A DNA stretch of 38,232 nt from Opitutia bacterium. GTDB taxonomy: Bacteria; Verrucomicrobiota; Verrucomicrobiia; Opitutales; UBA953. Where the stretch lies: contig CANCLV010000007.1 of NCBI GenBank assembly GCA_947378905.1, positions 1-38,232 of the forward strand, in the 5' to 3' direction. The translations under genes were made by a program, and so were the position numbers. The notes beneath the pieces are model-generated. The model was not told the DNA's origin. It searched no databases and saw only the letters and a list, made by a program, of their open reading frames with translations. Shown here in pieces: positions 23,777 through 30,095 of the stretch (the first letter of the stretch is position 1; each line of letters begins with the position of its first letter).

Positions 23777-25081
23777 TCATTCGTGAAAACGAATGCGTCG
23801 CTTAGGCACACCATTCGTTTTCGGTAATACTTTTTCCTGCGTTTGAGAATTTTCAGATAACTGCTCGGATTTACTTTTCCATTTACGCTCAAAGCCCGTG
23901 CTTGCGGGACGAACGGCTTCCTTGCCCAGCTTTGCATTAATGGTATCCACCGCTTTCATGAGTCGATTCCGAGATGACGGCATCGCTGTGCCCAACCCCG
24001 GAAGCGTTTCCTGAACAACATCCTTCGAGGATAATTCGGTTAATATCACACCTGCTTTTTTATAAAAATAACCTTCTTTAAAAACACGTTTTAAAGCGCG
24101 CTGGGCCATCGCACCAATCACACCTAAATCATCAGTCAGAAAATCAATCTCCTCGGTTTCGCTGGTACCGTATTGTTCTGAATCTTTGTTAAAACGATTA
24201 GTACCGAAAAACACCGTCACGATTGAGGTGGCTAGATTTTCCTGACGTAGTTTCTCCGCCGCGCGCACGGCATGCGTGGCGATGGCCTCAGATAAATCTG
24301 TGAAGTCACTCACGGGACGGCCAAACGAACGCGATACCATGATACTCTTACGCGCTGCAGGGTCTTCAATGATTTCATGACAAGGAATGCCCCGTAATTC
24401 CAAAGCAATGCGCTCTCCTACTACTCCAGCCAATCGTCGAATAAATGCGGGGTCCGCCTCTGCTAGGTCTTGCGCCGAGAGAATACCATGACCACGCAGT
24501 CGTGTGGCCAGACCCTTGCCTACGCCCCAAATATCGCGGGTCTTAACACCCTTTAAAAATTCTTCGCGACCCGCGGGTGAATATGGAACTACAATGACTC
24601 CGCCGGACTCCGGATCGCTCTTGGCTCTTTCATTAGCAAGTTTACAAAGAACTTTCGTCGCACCCATTCCAATCGAAACGGAAATGCCTGTAGTCGATAA
24701 GACATCGTTACGAATTCTGTGTCCTAACGCACGTGCGTCTGCTTCGGGCATATCGGGAAAACCTAAAAAGGCTTCATCGATCGAATACGATTCAAAGTCG
24801 CGCGCTTGTTTAGCTAACACCTCCATCACACGTTCAGAAAAATCTCCGTAAACCGAAAAGTTCGATGAAAAAACTTTTACCGAGTGCGCCTCGCAAACTC
24901 TACGTACCTGAAAAAAAGGTGCACCCATCGGAATACCTAAAGCCTTGGCTTCGCTTGATCGCGCTATGACACATCCGTCGTTATTAGAAAGAACGACAAT
25001 CGGAACTCCGATGAGTGCCGGATTTAATGCCCGTTCACAGGAAGCGAAAAAATTATTACAATCGGCAAGGGCTCGTAACAT
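23777..25081 (-). CDS. umuC: Y-family DNA polymerase, UmuC type
   Basis: UmuC is the catalytic subunit of translesion polymerase V. The 434 residues include DCNNFFASCER (7-17) with the metal-binding Asp7, and YSIDEAF (99-105) with Asp102 and Glu103. The palm, fingers, little-finger region and a UmuC-type C-terminal part are all present. The last 45 residues are Ser/Lys/Gln-rich and lack the SPxYTT-like segment that I associate with the UmuC C-terminus. umuD is not adjacent, so it may be elsewhere or functionally replaced. The ATG is at 25081 and directly downstream of a LexA-like palindrome, which suggests SOS control. Confidence 0.93.
   Translation of the reverse strand: MLRALADCNNFFASCERALNPALIGVPIVVLSNNDGCVIARSSEAKALGIPMGAPFFQVRRVCEAHSVKVFSSNFSVYGDFSERVMEVLAKQARDFESYSIDEAFLGFPDMPEADARALGHRIRNDVLSTTGISVSIGMGATKVLCKLANERAKSDPESGGVIVVPYSPAGREEFLKGVKTRDIWGVGKGLATRLRGHGILSAQDLAEADPAFIRRLAGVVGERIALELRGIPCHEIIEDPAARKSIMVSRSFGRPVSDFTDLSEAIATHAVRAAEKLRQENLATSIVTVFFGTNRFNKDSEQYGTSETEEIDFLTDDLGVIGAMAQRALKRVFKEGYFYKKAGVILTELSSKDVVQETLPGLGTAMPSSRNRLMKAVDTINAKLGKEAVRPASTGFERKWKSKSEQLSENSQTQEKVLPKTNGVPKRRIRFHE
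23778..23795. other. 7-bp perfect hairpin at the azoR/umuC convergent junction
   Basis: CATTCGT (23778-23784) pairs with ACGAATG (23789-23795) around a GAAA loop. It lies 6 bp after the azoR stop and over the last umuC codons. There is no T tract on either strand, so it is not a standard intrinsic terminator, but it could protect or end azoR transcripts. Confidence 0.35.
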
Positions 25082-25097
25082 ATGAACATTTGTTCAT
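25082..25097. promoter_or_regulatory. LexA-like operator in front of umuC
   Basis: ATGAACATTTGTTCAT is a perfect inverted repeat with 7-bp arms and a 2-bp centre, immediately upstream of the umuC start codon. Its core GAAC-N4-GTTC is the Gram-positive type SOS box. The motif I recall for Verrucomicrobium has the halves in the opposite order (TGTTC-N4-GAACA). A TTGAAA on the minus strand at 25121-25116 could be the -35, which would place the palindrome over the -10 and start site. That is a repressing position. Confidence 0.6.
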
Positions 25098-25141
25098 CTA
25101 TCCGTTTGCCTATCTTTTCAAGGGTAAAAGTGACCAGACAC

Positions 25142-25168
25142 AAAAAAGGCGGGTCCTTGCGGCCCGCC
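25142..25168 (-). terminator. intrinsic terminator of cysK
   Basis: Read on the minus strand, GGCGGG (25168-25163) and CCCGCC (25153-25148) form a six-pair GC stem around a 9-nt loop, directly followed by six T residues (25147-25142). It lies 23 bp after the cysK stop. Confidence 0.8.
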
Positions 25169-25191
25169 CTTTCAAGTAATCTATCTTCAGA

Positions 25192-26169
25192 TTACGATGC
25201 GGTTAAGGCTGTGACCTCGGCGCGAATCTTCTCGGCCAGAGCGGTCGAGAGGTAACGCTCACTGGGGCTACAAGCGATCGTAACAATACGCTTACCAGCG
25301 AACTCAGGACGTTTAGCTAATTGGAGACATGCCCAGATATTTGCACCTGAAGATATACCTACTGCCAGACCTTCGCGTGCTGACACATCGAGGGCGGTAG
25401 CAAAAGCATCTTCGTTAGAAACTTGGATCACTTCGTCGATTAAAGATAAGTCACAATTCTTAGGAACGAAACCAGCACCGATACCTTGGATCTTGTGAGG
25501 AGCAGGTTGCACAGGTTGCGAGTTACGAGTCTGAGTGATTACTGGACTTGCGGAAGGCTCTACCGCAATGGCGAGGAATTTGGAGTTACGACCTTTGATT
25601 ACGGATGATACACCGGTGATAGTTCCACCTGTGCCAACACCAGCAACAATAGCGTCAACTTTACCTTCGGTATCAGCCCAAATCTCTTCTGCAGTCGTGC
25701 GACGATGAACCTCAGGATTTGCAGGATTATCAAACTGCATAGGCATGTAAGCATTATCGCCAATTTCTTGACGAACTGCTGTGGCACGCTCAATGGCACC
25801 ACGCATTCCCTTGGCACCAGGTGTTAAAATGATTTCAGCACCAAGCATACGTAATAAAACGCGACGCTCAACTGACATGGTTTCTGGCATGGTTAAGATA
25901 CATTTGTAACCACGAGCAGCAGCGACAAATGCCAACGCAATACCAGTATTACCTGAAGTAGGCTCAACGATTGTACCACCTGGCTTCAAACGACCATCGC
26001 GCTCAGCGGCTTCAACCATCGCACGACCGATACGATCTTTAACACTGGAGAGCGGATTGAAGTACTCGAGCTTAACGAGAATCTCAGCGTTCAATCCTTC
26101 GGTCACTTTGTTCAGACGAACAAGAGGCGTACGACCAATAGTTTCTAAAACGTTTTTATAGATAGGCAT
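25192..26169 (-). CDS. cysK: Cysteine synthase A (O-acetylserine sulfhydrylase)
   Basis: CysK joins sulfide to O-acetylserine with pyridoxal phosphate, the final step of the sulfur pathway encoded upstream. From the ATG at 26169 the protein has 325 residues. The earlier in-frame codon at 26238 would overlap the promoter and adds unrelated residues. The PLP lysine is Lys44 in NPLSSVKDRIG, the phosphate and substrate loop is EPTSGNTGIAL, and the glycine-rich PLP phosphate site is GVGTGGTITG. It has its own promoter and terminator, so it is a single-gene unit about 2 kb past the cys operon. No cysE is adjacent. Confidence 0.96.
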   Translation of the reverse strand: MPIYKNVLETIGRTPLVRLNKVTEGLNAEILVKLEYFNPLSSVKDRIGRAMVEAAERDGRLKPGGTIVEPTSGNTGIALAFVAAARGYKCILTMPETMSVERRVLLRMLGAEIILTPGAKGMRGAIERATAVRQEIGDNAYMPMQFDNPANPEVHRRTTAEEIWADTEGKVDAIVAGVGTGGTITGVSSVIKGRNSKFLAIAVEPSASPVITQTRNSQPVQPAPHKIQGIGAGFVPKNCDLSLIDEVIQVSNEDAFATALDVSAREGLAVGISSGANIWACLQLAKRPEFAGKRIVTIACSPSERYLSTALAEKIRAEVTALTAS

Positions 26170-26195
26170 GGCTAATGTTGAGTTGTTTACTAATG

Positions 26196-26224
26196 TATAT
26201 AGAAAATCACCCATTTCTGGGCAA
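26196..26224 (-). promoter_or_regulatory. cysK promoter
   Basis: On the minus strand TTGCCC (26224-26219), a 17-bp spacer and TATATA (26201-26196) form a good vegetative-type promoter. The cysK ATG is 26 nt beyond the -10, giving a leader of about 20 nt without a Shine-Dalgarno sequence. Confidence 0.55.
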
Positions 26225-26258
26225 CCATAAATAAACAAAGCTAGAAGGCTAAAAACGC

Positions 26259-26522
26259 TTAGTAACGGCGCTTTTGGTCAGGCATTGGAGGCCTTGGGGC
26301 GGTATCGCGCAGACGGAAAATAATACGGGCCTGAGTTAAGTCGGATGGGCTCATTTCGACTTTCACACGATCACCGGGATTAATTCTGATAAAATTTTTG
26401 CGTAGTCGGCCCGAAATTCTTCCCAGCACCACGTGCTTATTGGGAAGCTCAATACGGAACATGGTTCCAGGTAACACCTGTAGGATTTTGCCTTCGAGTT
26501 CGATAACGGGTTCTTCTGCCAT
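26259..26522 (-). CDS. infA: Translation initiation factor IF-1 with C-terminal extension
   Basis: IF-1 binds the 30S A site during initiation. The 87-residue protein carries the complete S1-like OB fold: IELEGKILQVLPGTMFRIEL (about 7-26), ISGRLRKNFIRINPGDRVKV and MSPSDLTQARIIFRLRD. Standard IF-1 is about 72 residues; here 15 additional Pro/Arg-rich residues follow. It is not in a ribosomal-protein operon but stands alone between cysK and the divergent tadA. It may be the only IF-1 or one of two copies. Confidence 0.95.
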   Translation of the reverse strand: MAEEPVIELEGKILQVLPGTMFRIELPNKHVVLGRISGRLRKNFIRINPGDRVKVEMSPSDLTQARIIFRLRDTAPRPPMPDQKRRY

Positions 26523-26535
26523 GCCTTGTAGGCTC

Positions 26536-26564
26536 TATCCATGCAAGGAAAGGGTCAAAGTCAA
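26536..26564 (-). promoter_or_regulatory. candidate infA promoter
   Basis: On the minus strand TTGACT (26564-26559), a 17-bp spacer and TGGATA (26541-26536) precede the infA ATG, which is 13 nt beyond the -10-like hexamer. Confidence 0.4.
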
Positions 26565-26627
26565 CACCTCGTATAAAAGAAAGTCATCCCCGCTTGCCAG
26601 CGGCCGTCGAGTTTAGATTGTTTCAGT

Positions 26628-27173
26628 ATGGAAAGTGAAAACAGCTCAATTAGACCGCCTTTAAGCTGTCCCTTTGATAAGCTTCATCCGTCACAATTAG
26701 TTCGTGATGATAAATTTTATATGTCTCTGGCATTCAATCTAGCCGTCGATGCCTGGCGTGTGGATGAAGTTCCTATCGGTGCGATTATCGAACGTGGAGG
26801 AGAAATTATTGCCGCTGCACATAATGAAGTCGAACGCGCAGGCGACCCTACCGCACACGCAGAAATTTTAGCCATCACTCAGGCCGCTAAAAAAATCGGA
26901 GACTGGCGACTCAACGAATGCACCCTCTACGTCACCAAAGAGCCATGCCCCATGTGTTCAGGCGCGACCATCATGAGTCGACTTTCCCGCGTGGTCTTCG
27001 CTTGGGGTGATCCCAAAATGGGATGCATGGGCGGAGCCACTCCACTCCACAGTCTACCTAAGTTAAATCATCGTGTCACCGTTACCGCTGGAGTCTTAGA
27101 ACAACCCTGCAAAGAAATCCTTCAGGCCTACTTTAACTTGAAACGCGGCCGAGATTCAGAGGCAACGGCTTGA
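26628..27173 (+). CDS. tadA: tRNA-specific adenosine deaminase
   Basis: TadA converts A34 to inosine in tRNA(Arg-ACG). The 181-residue protein has the zinc deaminase motifs HAE (His77, Glu79 in PTAHAEILAI) and PCPMC (Cys107, Cys110). The C-terminal part includes GDPKMGCMGG, typical of TadA. The first 30 or so residues (SSIRPPLSCPF and so on) are an extension before the usual start of the domain. A later start at Met32 is possible but would leave only a short lead-in to the first helix. It diverges from infA, also a translation gene. Confidence 0.94.
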   Translation: MESENSSIRPPLSCPFDKLHPSQLVRDDKFYMSLAFNLAVDAWRVDEVPIGAIIERGGEIIAAAHNEVERAGDPTAHAEILAITQAAKKIGDWRLNECTLYVTKEPCPMCSGATIMSRLSRVVFAWGDPKMGCMGGATPLHSLPKLNHRVTVTAGVLEQPCKEILQAYFNLKRGRDSEATA

Positions 27174-27220
27174 CCCATCGCAAGTTCCTGCAATTAGTTC
27201 ATCACACCTAAACATTTCTT

Positions 27221-27862
27221 ATGAGTTACACCCTCCCCTCCCTCGCTTATCCTACTAACGCACTCGAACCACACATCGACGTCGCCACGATGGAAATCCA
27301 CCACGGCAAGCACCACAATGCTTACGTCACCAATCTCAACGCAGCTCTCGCCAAGGAGCCTAGCTTCGCTGCTGGCACAGATGTGAATGCGCTCATCGCT
27401 GACCTCTCCAAAGTTCCTGAATCTATTCGCACCGCCGTTCGTAATAACGCTGGTGGTCATGCCAACCACACGTTCTTCTGGAATTTACTTTCCCCTAACG
27501 GTGGCGGCGAACCGGTAGGTGCTCTCGGTGAGGCTATTCAAAAGGTTTTTGGTGGTCTCGAAGGTGAAAAAGGTCTCAAGGCACAATTCAAAGCCGCCGC
27601 TACTGGCCGCTTCGGTTCAGGTTGGGCTTGGCTCATCGTTAAGGCCGACAAATCCATCGCTGTCACTTCAACTCCTAACCAAGACAGCCCACTGATGAAA
27701 GGTGTTGCTGATGTTAATGGCCACCCTGTTCTGGCACTCGATGTTTGGGAGCACGCTTACTATTTAAAATATCAGAACCGTCGTCCTGATTACATCGATG
27801 CTTTCTGGAAAGTCATCGACTGGAAAAAGGCCAACGAGCTCTACGTTAAAGCCATCGGTTAA
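27221..27862 (+). CDS. sodA: Superoxide dismutase, Mn/Fe family
   Basis: The 213-residue enzyme dismutates superoxide. Metal ligands are His27 in EIHHGKHH, His83 in the HANH motif, and Asp174 and His178 in DVWEHAYY. NLLSPNGGGEPVG, TPNQDSPLM and YLKYQNRRPDYIDAFW match manganese-type sequences more closely than classic FeSOD, but metal choice cannot be settled by eye. No signal peptide is present, so it is cytoplasmic. It ends in a strong two-way terminator, and the 47-bp gap after tadA lacks a clear promoter. Confidence 0.95.
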   Translation: MSYTLPSLAYPTNALEPHIDVATMEIHHGKHHNAYVTNLNAALAKEPSFAAGTDVNALIADLSKVPESIRTAVRNNAGGHANHTFFWNLLSPNGGGEPVGALGEAIQKVFGGLEGEKGLKAQFKAAATGRFGSGWAWLIVKADKSIAVTSTPNQDSPLMKGVADVNGHPVLALDVWEHAYYLKYQNRRPDYIDAFWKVIDWKKANELYVKAIG

Positions 27863-27880
27863 TTTTAAATATTAATTCAT

Positions 27881-27913
27881 AAAAAAAGGCGACTCACTCG
27901 AGTCGCCTTTTTT
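27881..27913. terminator. bidirectional intrinsic terminator
   Basis: GGCGACTC (27888-27895) and GAGTCGCC (27900-27907) make a perfect 8-bp stem with a 4-nt loop. It is flanked by seven A residues on the left and six T residues on the right. It can end transcription of sodA on the plus strand and of the NMP kinase gene on the minus strand. Confidence 0.9.
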
Positions 27914-27921
27914 GTTGAGTC

Positions 27922-29124
27922 TTAGCGACCGCGTCGAATTTCCGAGCCGACAAAGCGAATCGACACACGCCAAACCTTCTTCACACGAGTCTGAATCTGA
28001 CCAGTCTTGAGGTCAAAGGACTCAGGAATCTCAATGCGATGGAGATCCACGACGGCGTGGAATCCACGCTCCGAGAAAATATCGATGAACATGGCCAACG
28101 CTAAGGGATCCTCAAAGAGTGTAGCTTCACTGTTAATGTGAGCCTGACCCGAAATAGCGTGGGCTTGAATAATGGGTAAGAACTTTTGCTGGATTAAGTC
28201 TACGACCTCGCGGAAAAGTTTTTTGTGGCGCTCGGCGTAGTCATCCAAACGTAAGACTAAATCTTGGCGGGCATGTTGACCAATTTGCTTCGAAAGTGGG
28301 ATGCTCGAAATAATATCGTAAGTCTCAACCGAGAGCTCCAAGGAACTCTGGTACTGCAACTCTTTGATAATACGGGCCTGAACTTCTGGAATCGATCCCT
28401 GAGCATTAATAAAGTGGTAGTGGAAAATATCGCGCAAGGACTGCAAGGGCTCGTAGGTGCGCTCCTTAAATACACGATAACGATTACGTGCCGCCTCGGC
28501 GGTTAAGTCGGTCTTACGTACTTCGGCTAAAGGTAAACCTTCGGCTTCCGCCTTCTTATTAAACGCTAAAGTCTGTTCACCACGCATGAGCTGACGACGC
28601 ACCGACTCATTCTCATCAATGAAAAGAACGAGGATGTGGTAGTGTGGCTTTGGAAATTTAATCGCATTCGGAGTACCTCTGAACTCTTGACGTAATTCAT
28701 TCAGGCGAGCGAAGAGGTGCTTCAGACATTCAACCTGAACCATCGAACGCGGGAAACCATCGACGATGGCACCGTTCCTGAACTGAGGTTCTAAAAGTTT
28801 AAGGAAAAGTAATTCCACCACCTCACGGTCACCTGCGAGCATACCCGCATCGATACGTTTACGCGCCTCGGGACTGGAAAGCAGATCACTGATAACAATC
28901 GGGGCAGCTGCATAGTCACGATATTTAAGAATGAAATCAGTATTCGTACCCTTACCCGCACCCGGCGCACCATTGAGCCAGAAAATCTCTCTCGGGAACT
29001 GTAATTTCTCGCGGCCGATTTCGCGCTCGAGTTTGGTCCAGACGGATTCGAAAATAATATGAGCATCCTTCACCTCAAGATCGGTGACATTATTATTGGT
29101 GGAACGTGCAGGTGCTTCACTCAT
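27922..29124 (-). CDS. Adenylate-kinase-like nucleoside monophosphate kinase with C-terminal extension
   Basis: From the ATG at 29124 the protein has 400 residues, far longer than adenylate kinase (about 215). The P-loop is GAPGAGKGT (about 52-60) and the NMP-binding signature is DGFPRS (about 122-127). LID-like arginines follow (RRQLMRGEQT and RNRYRVFKERTYEP). From about residue 255 to the end is a domain I cannot name, with a helical stretch (YAERHKKLFREVVDLIQQKF) and a beta-rich end (FHAVVDLHRIEIPESFDL). The nucleotide substrate is unknown; adenylate kinase activity is possible. It is separated from sodA by a two-way terminator. Confidence 0.8.
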   Translation of the reverse strand: MSEAPARSTNNNVTDLEVKDAHIIFESVWTKLEREIGREKLQFPREIFWLNGAPGAGKGTNTDFILKYRDYAAAPIVISDLLSSPEARKRIDAGMLAGDREVVELLFLKLLEPQFRNGAIVDGFPRSMVQVECLKHLFARLNELRQEFRGTPNAIKFPKPHYHILVLFIDENESVRRQLMRGEQTLAFNKKAEAEGLPLAEVRKTDLTAEAARNRYRVFKERTYEPLQSLRDIFHYHFINAQGSIPEVQARIIKELQYQSSLELSVETYDIISSIPLSKQIGQHARQDLVLRLDDYAERHKKLFREVVDLIQQKFLPIIQAHAISGQAHINSEATLFEDPLALAMFIDIFSERGFHAVVDLHRIEIPESFDLKTGQIQTRVKKVWRVSIRFVGSEIRRGR

Positions 29125-29181
29125 GATGGGCAAACGAATTTGTTAGGCTTTTAGACTCTATCTGCCAATCAAAAACCCTCG

Positions 29182-30045
29182 TTAAGGCTTTCCATCCTTA
29201 TTTTTAACCTCATCAGAGCCAGGCCTGACCACAGGCAGACCAGGGGCATCGGAACGATTACGACGGAATTGGTAACGATTAATATCCTGCATCGATAACT
29301 GATCGACCGTTTTGGAAATCACTCGGTCGGATGGACTCGATGGCGCCACATCATAGCGACCGTTTTTATCATTGGGTAATCGAGTATCTATTCCTTTAAC
29401 CGTTGCCACCCTGCCCGATAGTTCAGCGGTTTGTCGCTCAACGGATTTCACCTCGATGAGATTTTTATTTTTTAATTCACCGCGATCAAAAGTATCAGCC
29501 ACTTCAACCTCAGCTTTTTTACGTCCGTAGACATCGTATTTACCATGCCAAGAATCGAAGGTAATAATATTCTCACGTGAATAAGGTGTATTAGAATTAA
29601 GGTCTGCTTTGTTGGTATCGAATTTCTTGTCGGCGACATTCGACATCTTAGAGGTATTTTTCAGGGCCGAATTAAAATCTACGGATGAGTCTACTTGTTT
29701 ACTTCCGCTATTACCTGAAAGTGCAAAGGGAACTTTTCTTCCGTCACTCGTCGTCATACCAGTCGAGACCGTCGGACTTTGCTCAACTGGCTTAGGGCTC
29801 TCTTTATTTACAACCACGGGCCTATTGACCGGCACAGCAGGCTTAGAAGAAGGAATCTGGCCAATGACATTAGCCTCAATCACTTTTCCGTTCTCATCAT
29901 ACTTAATCGTCTGTGTGCCCTCTACGCCGCCTTCCGAGGTGGCCGTAAAACCAGCCAGACGTGGATTCTCGGGCTTAGTCTGGGCGATTAATTCTACGCC
30001 ACAGCCTAAACAAAGAATCAGCAGAACTGGAGTATGTTTACCCAC
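29182..30045 (-). CDS. exported low-complexity protein of unknown function
   Basis: This 287-residue protein begins with GTG and a signal peptide (hydrophobic residues 6-21, likely cleaved after LIAQ). Cys12 and Cys15 are present, but the lipobox is not canonical. The mature protein is Ser, Asn, Lys, Asp and Pro rich and looks disordered. A short beta-like section lies near residues 28-62 (TSEGGVEGTQTIKYDENGKV), and a YDVYGRKKAEVEVADTFDRG block near 170-190. I do not recognise a family. It is preceded by TAGGAGT about 15 nt upstream of the start. It lies between the NMP kinase gene and glgP on the same strand. Confidence 0.7.
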   Translation of the reverse strand: MGKHTPVLLILCLGCGVELIAQTKPENPRLAGFTATSEGGVEGTQTIKYDENGKVIEANVIGQIPSSKPAVPVNRPVVVNKESPKPVEQSPTVSTGMTTSDGRKVPFALSGNSGSKQVDSSVDFNSALKNTSKMSNVADKKFDTNKADLNSNTPYSRENIITFDSWHGKYDVYGRKKAEVEVADTFDRGELKNKNLIEVKSVERQTAELSGRVATVKGIDTRLPNDKNGRYDVAPSSPSDRVISKTVDQLSMQDINRYQFRRNRSDAPGLPVVRPGSDEVKNKDGKP

Positions 30046-30095
30046 TAGGAAGCAAGGTGACTCCTAATCGGAAAATCTCAACCCAGACTTATTAA

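Noticed and set aside
25142..25168. Attachment site or repeat element between cysK and umuC
   Set aside because: The hairpin with a T tract is explained as the cysK terminator.
16278..26169. The sulfur gene block as a horizontally acquired island
   Set aside because: No integrase, repeats, tRNA or change in codon style mark its ends; the gene set is a common assimilatory pathway.
29609..30067. 152-codon plus-strand open frame opposite the exported protein gene
   Set aside because: The minus-strand frame has a signal peptide and sensible composition; the plus-strand frame shows no domain and overlaps it fully.
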